Shown: positions 46,406 through 55,188 of the stretch, one piece after another | Layout: each line of letters starts with the position of its first letter | Position numbering within the stretch: the first letter of the stretch is position 1 | Origin: Alphaproteobacteria bacterium 46_93_T64 | GTDB lineage: Bacteria; Pseudomonadota; Alphaproteobacteria; Sneathiellales; Sneathiellaceae | NCBI GenBank assembly: GCA_002163135.1 | Contig: MAAN01000012.1 | Location: 62,001 to 126,000 of the forward strand | Reading direction: 5' to 3' | DNA length: 64,000 nt | Notes under the pieces: generated by a model | Told to the model about the DNA's origin: nothing | What the model saw: the letters and a program-made list of their open reading frames with translations, nothing else | Databases searched by the model: none | Program-made: the position numbers and the translations under genes

Positions 46406-47101
46406 CTAGAATAAGCTGCGCTGTATAGGCGTGTCAGAAATCTCTATTCTCTTGATCAGGTCGGCATCGTTTTCACGAACGTTGCCGACCCGTTTGTTGA
46501 CAGGATATGCTGTGAAGACAGCTTGTGAGTTATGTGGCGGTAGGCTGCTGTTGTCGCTGCCAACTAGCCAATTCTCATGATAGTCAGGATTTACTGTGAC
46601 CGGCATCCTACTATGGATGCTCTCGAATTCTGATGTGGCTGCTTGTGTTAGAAGTGTACAGCTTTCAATAATTGTTCCATCTGTGGCAGTCCAATTTTCC
46701 CAAAGTCCGGCAAAAGAAAAAATAGGCTGGTTTTCAGCTTGAATGTAATAAGGCTGCTTTGTACCGTCTTCTGTTTTCTTCCATTCAAAAAAACCGCTTG
46801 CAGGTATTAGGCAACGCCTACTTTTGAAAGCTGACCTAAAAGAGGGTTTTTCAGAAACTGTTTCAGATCGGGCGTTAATCAACTTGGCAGCTATGGATTT
46901 GTCCTTGGCCCAAGTTGGGATCAATCCCCACTGCGGCATAAAGTATCTCAAATTTTCGTCAGGGTATTCAGGTGCGCGAACCGCAAATACGCTATTTGTT
47001 GGGGCAATATTGTATGAAGCCCTCAAATTGGGGCTCTCGTTAAGCTTGAATAAATTCCGTACTGCTTCGATCGGGCTTGTCAGACTAAAACGGGCGCACA
47101 T
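46406..47101 (-). CDS. SOS response-associated peptidase (SRAP/HMCES family)
   Basis: A 231-residue protein of the YedK/HMCES family, which shields abasic sites in single-stranded DNA by forming a thiazolidine link through Cys2. The start is the ATG after GGAGAG, giving MCARFSLTSP with the catalytic Cys exposed after Met removal; a longer frame upstream would bury it and is wrong. Other signature residues are in KLINARSETVSEKPSFR, RRCLIPASGFFEWKKTEDG with the active-site Glu, and IHSRMPVTV with the His. It is convergent with rpoH and divergent from a small membrane-protein gene. Confidence 0.94.
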   Translation of the reverse strand: MCARFSLTSPIEAVRNLFKLNESPNLRASYNIAPTNSVFAVRAPEYPDENLRYFMPQWGLIPTWAKDKSIAAKLINARSETVSEKPSFRSAFKSRRCLIPASGFFEWKKTEDGTKQPYYIQAENQPIFSFAGLWENWTATDGTIIESCTLLTQAATSEFESIHSRMPVTVNPDYHENWLVGSDNSSLPPHNSQAVFTAYPVNKRVGNVRENDADLIKRIEISDTPIQRSLF

Positions 47102-47292
47102 TTGTCTCTCCATGTTTGCAGGAAAGTTAAGTGTATTTGTGACAGTGATTACATTCAACATACATATGGCGGAAACTGGCTCACAGTTCGTTGAACAGTG
47201 ATTGAAGCCAGCGAATTGAATACTAAATCAGCCTCGTGAGACAAAAAAATATTTTCTCTGATCGAGTTCAATTCGCATTTACTGGAATACAA

Positions 47293-47490
47293 ATGAAAGA
47301 CAAAATTACTTCAACATGGTTTATTGTAGCGTTCCTACTTGGCGCAATGTTCCTGTTTTCTTTCCTCCCTGCGCATAGCCCAAATCTAAGTGCAGAGCCT
47401 GCTATCAACAACCTAAGCTATGACAACGATGTTATCGATCAAAGCATATCGAAAATTGAACGCGGGGAAACTAACTTAAACGCAAATTGA
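47293..47490 (+). CDS. small single-helix membrane protein, hypothetical
   Basis: A 65-residue protein starting MKDKITSTWF with one hydrophobic helix (FIVAFLLGAMFLFSFL) and a polar, Asp/Asn-rich tail. I do not recognise it. The frame extends 19 codons upstream, but the ATG with TGGAA nearby is the better start. It sits alone between the SRAP gene and the convergent ccdA-type gene, whose stop is six bases beyond its own. Function unknown; a small membrane modulator is only a guess. Confidence 0.5.
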   Translation: MKDKITSTWFIVAFLLGAMFLFSFLPAHSPNLSAEPAINNLSYDNDVIDQSISKIERGETNLNAN

Positions 47491-47495
47491 TTTGC

Positions 47496-48245
47496 CTAGC
47501 CTAAATTGGCAAGTCCGGGAATTAGTTCGAGAAACCAGTAAGCAAGTATTTGAAACTGTCCTGTAAAGATTAGAACGCCAGTTGCAGTTATCACAGCCCC
47601 GGTCGCGATCTCCATAGCTTTGAAATATCTTTTGAAATGACGCATGAAGCGCAAAAACGGATTTATCGCAAACGCGGCGATCATAAATGGAATGCCCAGC
47701 CCTAGCGCATAAACACTCAACAGGCCGACACCATGCGACATAGAGCTATCACTCGCAGCAAGCGCGAGAATGGTTCCAAGGATAGGGCCAATGCAAGGTG
47801 TCCAACCAAATCCAAACGCTAATCCAATAACATAGGCACCCAGCCAATTTTGCGGTTTGTCGATATCATTAAATCGTGCTTCACGATAGAGGAGTGGGAT
47901 GCGAATAATACCCGTCATATGAACGCCAAAAATAACGATCACACCACCGGCAATTTGGGAAAGAATATCCAGATGTTGTATTAAAATCCGGTTGATGACA
48001 GAGGCCCCAGCCCCCAATAAAACAAACACAGTTGAAAAACCAAGCACAAAAATCAACGCCATCAAAATTACTTTGACGTTTAGTGCCGAAGCCTTTTTTT
48101 GACTAGCTTGCAGTTCCAGTTGTTCCAGGCTGGTGCCGGCGACTAAGCAAATATACGCGGGGACCAATGGTAATACACAAGGGCTTAAGAAGCTGGCAAT
48201 GCCGCCTCCTGCTGCTACAAGGTATGATATTTCTGAAATTGCCAT
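47496..48245 (-). CDS. ccdA: CcdA-type cytochrome c biogenesis / thiol-redox membrane protein
   Basis: A 249-residue inner-membrane protein of the CcdA/DsbD transmembrane family, which carries reducing equivalents across the membrane for cytochrome c maturation or other periplasmic thiols. Six hydrophobic helices are visible. The redox Cys pair is clear: ASFLSPCVLPLVPAYICLVAG in helix 1 and FGWTPCIGPILGTILALAA in helix 4. The ATG of MAISEISYLVA is preferred over a longer frame. No ResA- or CcmG-like partner is beside it. It is divergent from the quinone oxidoreductase gene. Confidence 0.92.
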   Translation of the reverse strand: MAISEISYLVAAGGGIASFLSPCVLPLVPAYICLVAGTSLEQLELQASQKKASALNVKVILMALIFVLGFSTVFVLLGAGASVINRILIQHLDILSQIAGGVIVIFGVHMTGIIRIPLLYREARFNDIDKPQNWLGAYVIGLAFGFGWTPCIGPILGTILALAASDSSMSHGVGLLSVYALGLGIPFMIAAFAINPFLRFMRHFKRYFKAMEIATGAVITATGVLIFTGQFQILAYWFLELIPGLANLG

Positions 48246-48382
48246 CGAAAGATCCGCTAATTTGATACACAAAAAGAACTGCTTCACAAATATACTTTTA
48301 ACAAGGCATATTCCAGTCACAACATCGTAGAAAAAGTTGAAATAGCAAAAAATGGTGAGTGAAAACGCTCAAAGGACTCAAA

Positions 48383-49393
48383 ATGATAGAAAAAAATGTC
48401 CAGTTTCTCTCTGCTGTATGTACATCCTTGAGCGGCCCCGATGCGGTCAAAATAATTGAAACGCCAATACGTACTTTAGGCGTAAACGAAGTCCTGATCA
48501 AAGTGCGCGCAGCTTCATTAAATTTTCCAGATTTGCTCATGACATATGGAAAATACCAATACAAGCCGGAGATCCCATTCATTGTCGGATTGGAGGGTTC
48601 AGGCGCTGTTCAGTCCGTTGGCGCTGAGGTGCAGAAATTCAAAGTCGGAGACATCGTAATGTTCAGGGGAAAAACGGGAGCGTGCGCAGAGTTTAAGATT
48701 GCGAATGAAGATGACGTTCTTCCTGTGCCATCCAATCTGAGCTTTGAAGAAGCAGCAGCGTTTGGTGTGACGTTTCAAACGGCCTATGTCGCCCTTGTAC
48801 GGCGCGGTAGACTACAGGCTGGTGAGTGGCTTCTTGTTCACGGCGCTGGGGGTGGGGTTGGTCAGGCGTGCGTTGCTGTTGGGAAGGCTTTAGGGGCTAA
48901 AGTAATTGCAACGGCGAGCAGTGCAGGAAAACGAGGAATCGCACTAATGTCCGGTGCCGATCATGTTGTTGACTATCATGACGGTGTGTTCACTCAAGAA
49001 ATAATGAGCCTTACAGCGGGTCAGGGTGTCTCGGTTGTAATGGATCCGGTTGGGGGGCATGTGCTGAATGAAAGCGTAAACTGCCTTGGCTGGCAGGGGC
49101 GTTTGTTAAGCGTTGGTTTTGCAAGTGGTGAATTTGGAAACATAAATTTAGAAGAGTTACGTCGACGTGGGGGAGAATTGATCGGAGTTAGAGCTGGGGA
49201 ATATGGTCGTAAAAACCCTGAAGCGGGTAGAACAGCTCATAGTGAATTGTTAGAGCTTGTTGAATGCCACAATTTGCGTCCTTATATAGGGAAAATCTGG
49301 AAGGGACAGGAGATTGTGTCCGCACTCAAAGCCATGGAGAGCCGTGAAGTTGCGGGCAAGCAAGTTATCTCGTTTTCAGAGAAAGCCTATTAG
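48383..49393 (+). CDS. NADPH:quinone oxidoreductase family protein
   Basis: A 336-residue medium-chain dehydrogenase/reductase of the zinc-free quinone oxidoreductase type. The start follows AAAGGA by six bases. The N-terminal GroES-like domain has VRAASLNFPDLLMTYGKY and PFIVGLEGSGAVQSVGAEV; the Rossmann domain has LLVHGAGGGVGQACVAVGKA, the NADP-binding pattern. The Cys and His zinc ligands of alcohol dehydrogenases are missing. Substrate unknown; quinones or enoyl compounds are usual. It converges on the ArsR gene, with inverted repeats in the gap. Confidence 0.9.
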   Translation: MIEKNVQFLSAVCTSLSGPDAVKIIETPIRTLGVNEVLIKVRAASLNFPDLLMTYGKYQYKPEIPFIVGLEGSGAVQSVGAEVQKFKVGDIVMFRGKTGACAEFKIANEDDVLPVPSNLSFEEAAAFGVTFQTAYVALVRRGRLQAGEWLLVHGAGGGVGQACVAVGKALGAKVIATASSAGKRGIALMSGADHVVDYHDGVFTQEIMSLTAGQGVSVVMDPVGGHVLNESVNCLGWQGRLLSVGFASGEFGNINLEELRRRGGELIGVRAGEYGRKNPEAGRTAHSELLELVECHNLRPYIGKIWKGQEIVSALKAMESREVAGKQVISFSEKAY

Positions 49394-49428
49394 CTCACGA
49401 AAAGTAAGCCTTATTCGAAGGGCAATCA

Positions 49429-49456
49429 GTCCCGGAACCTATAAGAACTCCGGGAC
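49429..49456. terminator. inverted repeats between convergent quinone oxidoreductase and ArsR genes
   Basis: GTCCCGGA pairs with TCCGGGAC over a 12-base loop. A second repeat (GAAGTAGC with GCTACTTC, 49470-49490) overlaps the end of the arsR-type gene. Neither has a T run. Confidence 0.5.
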
Positions 49457-49478
49457 ACAACTGCTTTGGGAAGTAGCC

Positions 49479-49811
49479 TTACGCTACTTCTGCCAAGTTA
49501 CTTTCTTCGCCAAGGAAGATGTCATATAGAACTTCCAAAACGTCGATAACGCTTTCGTCGTCGAGCGAATAGTAAATAGTTTGAGCTTCACGACGCGTTT
49601 TAACGATTTCTTCTTTACGCAGGCGTGCCAAATGCTGAGACAAAGCAGATTGGCTTAGTCCAACTATTTTTTCTAGTTCACCAACAGAACGTTCTGCATC
49701 AACAAGATTACAAAGAATTAGCAACCGATGCTTGTTTGACATAGCTTTCAGAAAACGACTAGCTTCTAGTGACTTTCCTTGAAGTGCTGTGATATCCATA
49801 TACTCTACCAT
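49479..49811 (-). CDS. ArsR-family regulator (BigR/SqrR-like)
   Basis: A 110-residue winged-helix repressor. The HTH is in VGELEKIVGLSQSALSQHLARL and the wing in VKTRREAQTIYYSL. The surrounding sequence (ILCNLVDAERSVGEL and VLYDIFLGEE) closely follows the BigR/SqrR group, which senses reactive sulfur through two Cys. Here the first Cys is kept (ILCNL), but the second position, YxIFC in BigR, reads YDIFL, so the dithiol switch is incomplete. No sulfide-oxidising gene is nearby. It has an 800-base region upstream in which its operator should lie; TTCATTTAATGAA at 49882 is a possible site. Confidence 0.88.
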   Translation of the reverse strand: MVEYMDITALQGKSLEASRFLKAMSNKHRLLILCNLVDAERSVGELEKIVGLSQSALSQHLARLRKEEIVKTRREAQTIYYSLDDESVIDVLEVLYDIFLGEESNLAEVA

Positions 49812-50623
49812 TACATAAAAAAATGAAACAAATTCAAGATAGCTGATATAACAAAACAGTATATTGATGCAAGTAAAACAATTCATTTAATGAAAAAAAA
49901 AGAATAATCGTTACATGTTGATCATTCGCTACAACTTTCATCTAGGTATGGGGTTGCAATATTACCATAAATGTATATGCAGTAAATCTTCATTACGATC
50001 CAAGATGTAGTACTTTAGGGCTATTTTAGACTCGTAAGATTGAGAATGGCGCCAACGGATTAAATAAATCAGAAAAGCTCGTTTAGGTGGAATAAAGTTT
50101 AGTCAAATTTTAGATAAACCTGTAATCACTGCGGTTCAAATTGTTTTTGTAGGTATTTTTCTAAATTATCATTCATCTAAATTAGCCGTTTTCTGCGGGT
50201 TTTTCTCTTTTTAAACTTTCGTCAGGCGATTCTTGTAGAATTTCCAAAAATAATGCCTAAATCATTAAACTTGTATGTAAAGTATCAGGAGCGAGGCAAA
50301 TATTTTCTCAGGAATATAAAACCGAAGATTTTATCTTTTGTTGATGTTAAGTCATTGATTTTTAACTATTGATTTTTCTGTTTGAACTGGCGGCAATTAC
50401 CAATCTGTGATTTCTCCACCTAAGAATGCCACTATCTTTTATAGATTATGGTTAACAAAATGACTAAGAAATCCGTTATTCACCCCATATATGGGTGATG
50501 AATAGTTACGAAAGTTCTTGGTACAATATACGTGAATTTATTAAAGGTCCGGCCAATGGCATTGCTTCACTCTATTTGGAGGTAAGCGATGAGGCCTGTC
50601 TGTTAAAAAAGTGAGTAGCAAGT
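49812..50623. other. 812-base gene-poor region upstream of the SleB-type gene
   Basis: An AT-rich stretch with no convincing gene on either strand. It contains a dyad TTCATTTAATGAA (49882-49894), two direct copies of ATTGATTTTT (50354 and 50368), and a perfect 12-base palindrome CCCATATATGGG (50484-50495). It may hold promoters of the arsR-type and SleB-type genes or a small RNA; I see no tRNA-like or riboswitch-like fold. Confidence 0.4.
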
Positions 50624-51331
50624 ATGATTAGAGATTTTGGGCCAAATGCCTTGAGTTACCGGATGGGACTCGGCTTAGGGGCGGCGGCGGTAATATTTTT
50701 GATGGCGGTGAGCTTTACTCTTTTGTTCAATATGGGAACAAGAGACAGTGAGCTGCGCGCAAATTACTTAAACGCACGTTATAACGTTTCTTCTCCTCAA
50801 GAGCTGGAAAATAAGCTGGTGTCACTTGGTAGGGTGACCTCGCAAGGGCAAAAAGTGCTTAAAAATATGGATATGCCCGCTTATGGCAGTACTGAAGCTA
50901 CTATCGAAAATGTGAATTTGTTTGAAAGAGTATTTTCAACGCAAGAGCTGTGTCTGGCTCAAGCGGTGTATTTTGAAGCTCGTGGTGAGCCATTGATCGG
51001 GCAAGTTGCTATTGCTGAAGTCGTTTTGAACCGGGTCGCCAACAAGAAGTATCCTGATAATGTTTGCGGTGTGGTTTTCCAAAATCAGCATCTTTCTAAT
51101 CGATGCCAATTTTCATTTGCCTGTGATGGGAAATCTGATCGGCCGAGAAATATACATTCATGGGAGCGTTCGTTAAAGATCGTTGCCTTGGTGATGGCAG
51201 GTGAAAGAAGCGGCGTAGCCAAGAAAGCTACGCATTACCACGCCTCTTATGTATCCCCCGGATGGAGATTACGCTTAGATAAAGTCGGTGAAATAGGCCG
51301 CCATATATTTTACAGATCCGATCATATCTAA
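50624..51331 (+). CDS. SleB-family cell wall hydrolase
   Basis: A 235-residue envelope protein with one N-terminal membrane helix or uncleaved signal (LGLGAAAVIFLMAVSFTLLF) and a C-terminal Hydrolase_2 (SleB-type) domain. The domain begins ELCLAQAVYFEARGEPLIGQ with the catalytic Glu and continues AIAEVVLNRVANKKYPDNVCGVV, NRCQFSFACDGK and THYHASYVSPGW. In spore formers SleB cleaves cortex peptidoglycan; alphaproteobacterial homologues are thought to act on the periplasmic wall in growth or division. It is convergent with the DMT transporter gene, with an eight-base gap. Confidence 0.92.
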   Translation: MIRDFGPNALSYRMGLGLGAAAVIFLMAVSFTLLFNMGTRDSELRANYLNARYNVSSPQELENKLVSLGRVTSQGQKVLKNMDMPAYGSTEATIENVNLFERVFSTQELCLAQAVYFEARGEPLIGQVAIAEVVLNRVANKKYPDNVCGVVFQNQHLSNRCQFSFACDGKSDRPRNIHSWERSLKIVALVMAGERSGVAKKATHYHASYVSPGWRLRLDKVGEIGRHIFYRSDHI

Positions 51332-51338
51332 ATCACAA

Positions 51339-52226
51339 CTAGGCTGAAACTGCGCCCCTTGCGCGTACGCGTGCATTGTAAATTGTATGGACTGCGAGGG
51401 TGGTGAGAACCAAACCACCACCAATTAGCGTCTCAAATGACGGTTCTTCCCCAATTGCAAGCCAAACCCATAAGGGGCCAAGAAACGTTTCAAGCAGCAT
51501 TAGCAAACTAACTTCTGCTGCAGGTATATAGCGTGGACCGATGGTGATCAGCCCGAATGCAATTGGCAATACAATAAAGCCCAATATGAGAAGTAATCCC
51601 ATATCAGTGCTGCTAACAGATAGCGTTTCAGCAAAAATGAGCGCGATAAGTGCCACTAGAATACCGCTGAAACCAAGCGAAGGGACCATATCCACTGATC
51701 GTGAACGTCTGACAGTTGTAATTTGGCTTGCAATGCTTAACGCGGATGCGAGAGCAAACATGTCGCCCATGAGATGATCGCTGGAAAGGCCTCCTTTAAA
51801 TATGAAAGCGATGCCACCACAACTAACCAAAATTGCAAGAAGCGTAGATCTGCTGATCTTTTCTTTAAGAAATATGCGAGAGAGTAGAGCCGCAAAGAAA
51901 GGAGCAGTTGCGATCAAGACAAGCGTGTTTGCAACGCTGGTGTGATGTAGAGCTTGTACAAAAAATAGCGTGCTTAAAGTGAATAGAAGACTGGCTTGAA
52001 GCCCCAACCACCCTATGTTTCGAAATCTGAATATGGCACCGCTGCCGTATCTGAGGAAATAAAACCCTAGGATAGCGGTGCCGAAGAGCAGGCCGCGCCA
52101 AAACAAAAGTGTCCAAGCCTCAGCACTGATTAATCTAACCAAAAGCCCGTCCGGTGTTAAGACAAGGACACCCAATGCGGTGAGAAGTGTGCCGTACAAA
52201 TGATCTGAGATTTTAGGCATATACAT
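51339..52226 (-). CDS. EamA/DMT-family transporter
   Basis: A 295-residue inner-membrane protein with ten predicted helices in two EamA repeats, the drug/metabolite transporter layout. Repeat 1 starts TLLTALGVLVLTPDGLLVRL and includes WRGLLFGTAILGFYFL; repeat 2 includes FALASALSIASQITTV and ends LLMLLETFLGPLWVWLAIGEEPS, the characteristic LE..F.....L..GE stretch. Substrate unknown; homologues export amino acids or other metabolites. It lies downstream of cueR in the same direction, at about 130 bases, without a clear terminator between. Confidence 0.9.
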   Translation of the reverse strand: MYMPKISDHLYGTLLTALGVLVLTPDGLLVRLISAEAWTLLFWRGLLFGTAILGFYFLRYGSGAIFRFRNIGWLGLQASLLFTLSTLFFVQALHHTSVANTLVLIATAPFFAALLSRIFLKEKISRSTLLAILVSCGGIAFIFKGGLSSDHLMGDMFALASALSIASQITTVRRSRSVDMVPSLGFSGILVALIALIFAETLSVSSTDMGLLLILGFIVLPIAFGLITIGPRYIPAAEVSLLMLLETFLGPLWVWLAIGEEPSFETLIGGGLVLTTLAVHTIYNARVRARGAVSA

Positions 52227-52353
52227 TTACTTTTCGAGACAAAAATGATGGAGGATGTTTTGCTTCCAGCCATCGCGTGTAGCCTAAATTTTTAATATCA
52301 GCAAGGCTTCTGAAGTGGGACGGGTAACACACCCTACCTATTTATCGAATTTT

Positions 52354-52749
52354 CTAAATTGTAGCCTTGCCCGCTATTTCGTCCAGAATTGGACAATCGG
52401 GCCTGTTATCGCCGTGGCAGCTTTGAGCGAGTTTACTTAGCATATTTTTCATTGATGTGAGTTCCAGGATTTTTGCCTCAATAGTTTCAACTTTTTGGAG
52501 CGCGAGCGTTTTTACTTCGCTGCTGGATCTTTCGGTATCGTTGTAAAGCGATAAAAGAAGTCTGCACTCACTAACTGAGAAGCCAAGTTTTCGAGCCCGA
52601 TTTAGAAAATTTAGATACAAAACGTCATCTTTTGAATAAAAGCGATATCCGTTTTCGGCTCTAGCTGGTTTCACAAGGTCTATTTCCTCGTAATACCTAA
52701 TTGTTTTTACTGGCAATCCTGAAAGTTCAGACGCGTTACCTATATTCAT
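52354..52749 (-). CDS. cueR: Cu(I)-responsive MerR-family regulator
   Basis: A 131-residue MerR-type activator of copper efflux. The HTH is at the N-terminus (MNIGNASELSGLPVKTIRYY, EIDLVKPARAENGYRFY), followed by the long dimerisation helix and the metal loop CHGDNRPDCPI, with the two Cys spaced as in CueR and HmrR; the zinc or mercury pattern is absent. It overlaps copA by four bases and is its last-encoded partner. Its probable operator is the dyad in the copA promoter, a copper-sensing feedback loop. Specificity for silver or gold cannot be excluded. Confidence 0.95.
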   Translation of the reverse strand: MNIGNASELSGLPVKTIRYYEEIDLVKPARAENGYRFYSKDDVLYLNFLNRARKLGFSVSECRLLLSLYNDTERSSSEVKTLALQKVETIEAKILELTSMKNMLSKLAQSCHGDNRPDCPILDEIAGKATI

Positions 52750-55109
52750 TGGTTCACCTTTTCACTTAGTGAAATGTTCCGAAGGCGCAATGCATTTGAA
52801 ATCACGGAAACAGAAGACAAGCTCATCGCGGCAGCTGCAATCATTGGGGACAGCAGGGTTTCAGTAAACGGATATAAAATACCTGCTGCAATGGGGACGC
52901 AAATAATGTTGTAGCCGAATGCAAATACTAGATTTTGCTTGATATTACGAAGTGTTAGAGCCGAAAGTTTATATGCGCGCAAGATAGCAGAGATGTCCCC
53001 TTTTAGCAGTGTTATCCCGGCACTTTGAAGGCTAACATCAGATCCTGTTCCCATAGCGATACCGACATTGGCCTGTGCAAGAGCCGGTGCGTCATTTACG
53101 CCGTCGCCGGCCATGGCCACCACATGCCCCCGTTCTTGCCACTCTTCAATGATGCGTTTTTTGTCCTGAGGTAAAACATTTGCATAAACCTGATCAATAC
53201 CAAGAAGCTTGGCGACGTGTGCTGCAGCACCTTTATTATCTCCGGTTGCCATCACAACCTGAATATTGTGTTCCTTTAGCTTGGCAACCACGGATTTTGC
53301 ATTTGATTTTATTGTATCCGACAGGCTGAATGCCGCTACTAGTGCATTGTTTTTAGCCAAGTAGAGAATGGTTTCACCGTTGTTTTCGGCTTCAACTGAA
53401 AAATCGCCGACGTTAGACAAAGTGATGCCATTACTACTCATAAATGCTGCGTTGCCAAAGATCACGATTTCATTGTTATGAAGGGCCTGAATTCCTAAAC
53501 CCGTGATATTTTCGAAATTAGTGACTTGGGCGGGCTGAATTTTTGAATTACTTGCAGCTTTCAATATGGCTTCGCCAAGCGGATGTTCTGAACCTGTCTC
53601 CAACCCTGCCGCAATTGATAGGGCTTCTTCTTCACTGAGAATTCCAGACAGCTCGATTTTGTTCAAGCTGGGTTTTCCCTCTGTTAATGTGCCGGTTTTA
53701 TCCATGATAATGACACTGGCATGGGAGAACTGTTCCAGTGCTTCGGCGTCTTGTACAAGGACACCTGCAAGGGCGCCGCGCCCAGTAGCTGTCATTATTG
53801 ACATTGGGGTTGCAAGACCCAATGCACACGGACATGCAATAATTAAAACGGATACCGCAGATAGTAGAGCGAATACAAATTTTGGATCTGGGCCAATGAA
53901 CGCCCAAACTACAAATGATAAAACCGCTGATAGCACGACCACGGGCACAAAATAACCGGCGACCTTATCGGCAAGTCCTTGGATAGGTGCGCGGGAGCGT
54001 TGAGCCGATGCGACCATTTCTACAATTTGTGAAAGAAGTGTATCCGAGCCGACTTTCTGAGCAAGCACGACAAGTGTACCTGATTTATTGAGGGTGCCGC
54101 CTGTCACAGTGTCGCCAGAGGTTTTTTCGACTGGAATAGGTTCTCCGGACAGCATGCTTTCATCAATGGCGGAATTACCTTCCAGAACCAAACCGTCCAC
54201 AGGCACGCGCTCGCCTGGACGAATACGGAGTTTGTCTTCTTCTAGAATATTTTCAATGGGCACATCACGCTCAATACCATTTGAATTTATTCTTCGTGCT
54301 GTCGTTGGTGCTAGTTGCATCAACGATTTGATAGCTTCACCGGTTCGCTCGCGTGCTTTTAGTTCCAGTATTTGGCCAAGAAAGACCAACACTATAATCA
54401 CTGCTGCGGATTCGAAATAAATCGGGATTAGGCCATTATTCATTTGGAAGTCAGGCGGAAAAATATCAGGTAGAGCAACGGCGATACTACTGTAGATAAA
54501 TGCAGTCCCGACCCCGATGGCGATTAAGGTCCACATGTTTGGGCTTCTGTTCAGTATTGAGCCCCAGCCGCGTTTGAAAAATGGCCAGCCTGCCCACAAT
54601 ACAACGGGCGTCGCCAAAGCGAGCTCGATCCAGTTAGCAATATTTTCCCCGAAAATGTTACGAACAGGTAGCCCCACCATTGGTGCCATGGCGATAAAGA
54701 TGAGGGGAATTGTAAAGAATGCAGAAATCCAGAAACGCCGTGTGAAGTCAATGAGCTCTGGATTTGGACCATCATCCGGGATCCCCATGGGCTCCAACGC
54801 CATACCACACAAAGGACAATCAATTAGGTGATCCTCTATAATTTCTGGATGCATTGGACATGTATACAGCGTGTCCTTGGGAGCAGTTTTTGCTTTTCTT
54901 TTGTGAGATCCCGTCAGATAAAATTCCGGATCAGAAGAAAATTTGTCGCTGCAGCCTGTCGCACAGAAATGATAGATTGTGCCCTCGTGGTCAAAAGATG
55001 GTTTACCGTTTCCCAAAGAAACCGTCATTCCGCAAACAGGGTCAATCGTTGTTCCTTGATCGTCTTCCCCATGGGGAGAGGTATTGGATTTTCCTGTTCG
55101 CACTGACAT
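52746..55109 (-). CDS. copA: Cu(I)-exporting P-type ATPase with YHS and metal-binding N-terminal domains
   Basis: A 787-residue P1B-type ATPase. Instead of the usual HMA domain, the N-terminus has a YHS domain (DPVCGMTVSLGNGKP, YHFCATGCSDKF) and a short heavy-metal-binding domain (YTCPMHPEIIEDHLIDCPLCG). The transmembrane metal site is IIACPCALGLATP; the A domain has SGEPIPVEK, the P domain DKTGTLTEGKP with the phosphorylated Asp, and the N domain SEHPLGEAI. GDGVNDAPALAQA closes the catalytic core, and two helices follow. It should export Cu(I) to the periplasm. It heads the copA-cueR operon behind a CueR-type promoter. Confidence 0.95.
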   Translation of the reverse strand: MSVRTGKSNTSPHGEDDQGTTIDPVCGMTVSLGNGKPSFDHEGTIYHFCATGCSDKFSSDPEFYLTGSHKRKAKTAPKDTLYTCPMHPEIIEDHLIDCPLCGMALEPMGIPDDGPNPELIDFTRRFWISAFFTIPLIFIAMAPMVGLPVRNIFGENIANWIELALATPVVLWAGWPFFKRGWGSILNRSPNMWTLIAIGVGTAFIYSSIAVALPDIFPPDFQMNNGLIPIYFESAAVIIVLVFLGQILELKARERTGEAIKSLMQLAPTTARRINSNGIERDVPIENILEEDKLRIRPGERVPVDGLVLEGNSAIDESMLSGEPIPVEKTSGDTVTGGTLNKSGTLVVLAQKVGSDTLLSQIVEMVASAQRSRAPIQGLADKVAGYFVPVVVLSAVLSFVVWAFIGPDPKFVFALLSAVSVLIIACPCALGLATPMSIMTATGRGALAGVLVQDAEALEQFSHASVIIMDKTGTLTEGKPSLNKIELSGILSEEEALSIAAGLETGSEHPLGEAILKAASNSKIQPAQVTNFENITGLGIQALHNNEIVIFGNAAFMSSNGITLSNVGDFSVEAENNGETILYLAKNNALVAAFSLSDTIKSNAKSVVAKLKEHNIQVVMATGDNKGAAAHVAKLLGIDQVYANVLPQDKKRIIEEWQERGHVVAMAGDGVNDAPALAQANVGIAMGTGSDVSLQSAGITLLKGDISAILRAYKLSALTLRNIKQNLVFAFGYNIICVPIAAGILYPFTETLLSPMIAAAAMSLSSVSVISNALRLRNISLSEKVNQ

Positions 55110-55144
55110 GGCTGTTTTATCCTATCATTAGTATCTATGATCTA

Positions 55145-55175
55145 GATAAAGCCTCCAGTAACTGGAAGGTCAAGC
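55145..55175 (-). promoter_or_regulatory. CueR-type promoter and operator of copA
   Basis: On the minus strand TTGACC (55175-55170) and TATCTA (55150-55145) are separated by 19 bases, the over-long spacer typical of MerR-controlled promoters. The spacer and -35 edge hold the dyad CCTTCCAGTTACTGGAGG (55171-55154), nearly the same as the known E. coli copA site. The predicted start of transcription is about 30 bases before the copA ATG. The site lies just beyond the stop of the upstream kinase gene, so copA is independently controlled. Confidence 0.88.
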
Positions 55176-55188
55176 TGTTAAATGAGAA

